A stretch of DNA of 5,424 nucleotides from Hydrogenimonas sp. (GTDB taxonomy: Bacteria > Campylobacterota > Campylobacteria > Campylobacterales > Hydrogenimonadaceae), in the NCBI GenBank assembly GCA_015494675.1, contig WGAW01000179.1, positions 1 through 5,424 on the forward strand, in the 5' to 3' direction. The notes beneath the pieces are model-generated. The model saw only the letters and a list, made by a program, of their open reading frames with translations. It was not told the origin of the DNA and ran no database searches. Made by a program: the position numbers and the translations under genes. Positions 5,007 through 5,424 of this stretch are shown here, piece by piece. Positions within the stretch are counted from its first letter, which is position 1; each line of letters starts with the position of its first letter.

Positions 5007-5424
5007 ATGAAATTCTACGTCGGAAGCGACCACGCGGGATTTGCCGTCAAGGGGCTGGTTATAGAGATGCTGAAATCAAGAGGCCACGATGTCATAGATA
5101 TGGGCCCCGAAAACGCAGAGAGGGTCGACTACCCCGACTATGCCGAAAAGGTCTCTCGGGCTGTGGTCTCGGACGAAGGCTCCTTCGGCATACTTATCTG
5201 CGGTACGGGCATAGGAATGAGCATAGCGGCCAACAAGATAGACGGTATAAGGGCCGCACACTGCAACGACTACTATACCGCGCAGATGGCGCGTGCCCAC
5301 AACGACGCCAACATCCTCTGCTTCGGCGAGCGGGTTTCGGGCCCGGGTGTGATAGAGTCGATGATAGAGGCCTTCACGACGACCGGCTTTGAAGGAGGCC
5401 GCCACACAGGTAGGGTCGAAAAGA
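5007..5424 (+). CDS. rpiB: Ribose-5-phosphate isomerase B (3' end beyond the window)
   Basis: RpiB interconverts ribose-5-phosphate and ribulose-5-phosphate in the non-oxidative pentose phosphate pathway; it is cytosolic and belongs to the RpiB/LacA/LacB family. The visible 139 residues include GSDHAGF (6–12), with the phosphate/sugar-site Asp8–His9, and DYPDYA (41–46). GILICGTGIGMSIAANK (61–77) has Cys65, equivalent to the catalytic Cys66 of E. coli. ARAHNDANIL (95–104) has His98, the ring-opening His of the family. The frame is open at the window edge after HTGRVEK, which normally lies a few residues from the C-terminus, so almost the whole protein is present. The ATG at 5007 has a strong ribosome site AGAGGGG ending 6 nt upstream. 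It has its own promoter and is separated from the M50 gene by 179 bp. Confidence 0.96.
   Translation, partial: MKFYVGSDHAGFAVKGLVIEMLKSRGHDVIDMGPENAERVDYPDYAEKVSRAVVSDEGSFGILICGTGIGMSIAANKIDGIRAAHCNDYYTAQMARAHNDANILCFGERVSGPGVIESMIEAFTTTGFEGGRHTGRVEK

Overview
The window looks like a chromosomal segment of a Campylobacterota (Epsilonproteobacteria) relative, possibly a deep-sea or thermophilic sulfur/hydrogen oxidiser such as the Hydrogenimonas/Sulfurimonas group. This is inferred from four things: the tightly packed folD–lepB–M50 protease–rpiB order, the SMKNTL form of the signal peptidase active site, a T-rich spacer in front of a perfect TATAAT, and a small secreted monohaem cytochrome c. 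The genus assignment is a guess from memory of gene order, not a search result.

Left part (1–1203): the middle of a cyclopropane-fatty-acyl-phospholipid synthase (cfa) gene runs in from the window edge. It is cut at base 438 by a 737-bp insertion sequence (439–1175). The IS carries one IS1595-family (IS1016-sized) DDE transposase on the minus strand and perfect 17-bp terminal inverted repeats. The rest of cfa is not on the other side, and the flanks show no 8-bp target duplication, so this is not a simple insertion. The right flank is a short AAAAACT heptad repeat that runs into the stop codon of the next gene.

Middle part (1204–2529): on the minus strand, a small exported cytochrome c is followed, with a one-base stop/start overlap, by a CitE-like (HpcH/HpaI) lyase-family protein. 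The 61-bp intergenic region between this pair and the divergent folD holds a perfect 9-bp inverted repeat, a good operator candidate.

Right part (2530–5424): folD, lepB and a site-2-protease-like M50 membrane metallopeptidase lie on the plus strand with 4- and 11-nt overlaps and should form one transcription unit. It probably ends at a weak hairpin just after the protease stop codon. A separate promoter (TATAAT at 4884–4889) then drives rpiB through a leader of about 110 nt with several potential stem-loops. rpiB runs off the right edge one or a few codons before its end.

The genes are mostly housekeeping: one-carbon metabolism, protein export, membrane proteolysis and the pentose phosphate pathway. 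Points of most interest are the rearranged IS junction in cfa, a canonical EF-hand calcium loop inside LepB, the coupling of a cytochrome c with a CitE-like enzyme, the divergent palindrome and the structured rpiB leader. I did not find a clearly new multi-gene system.
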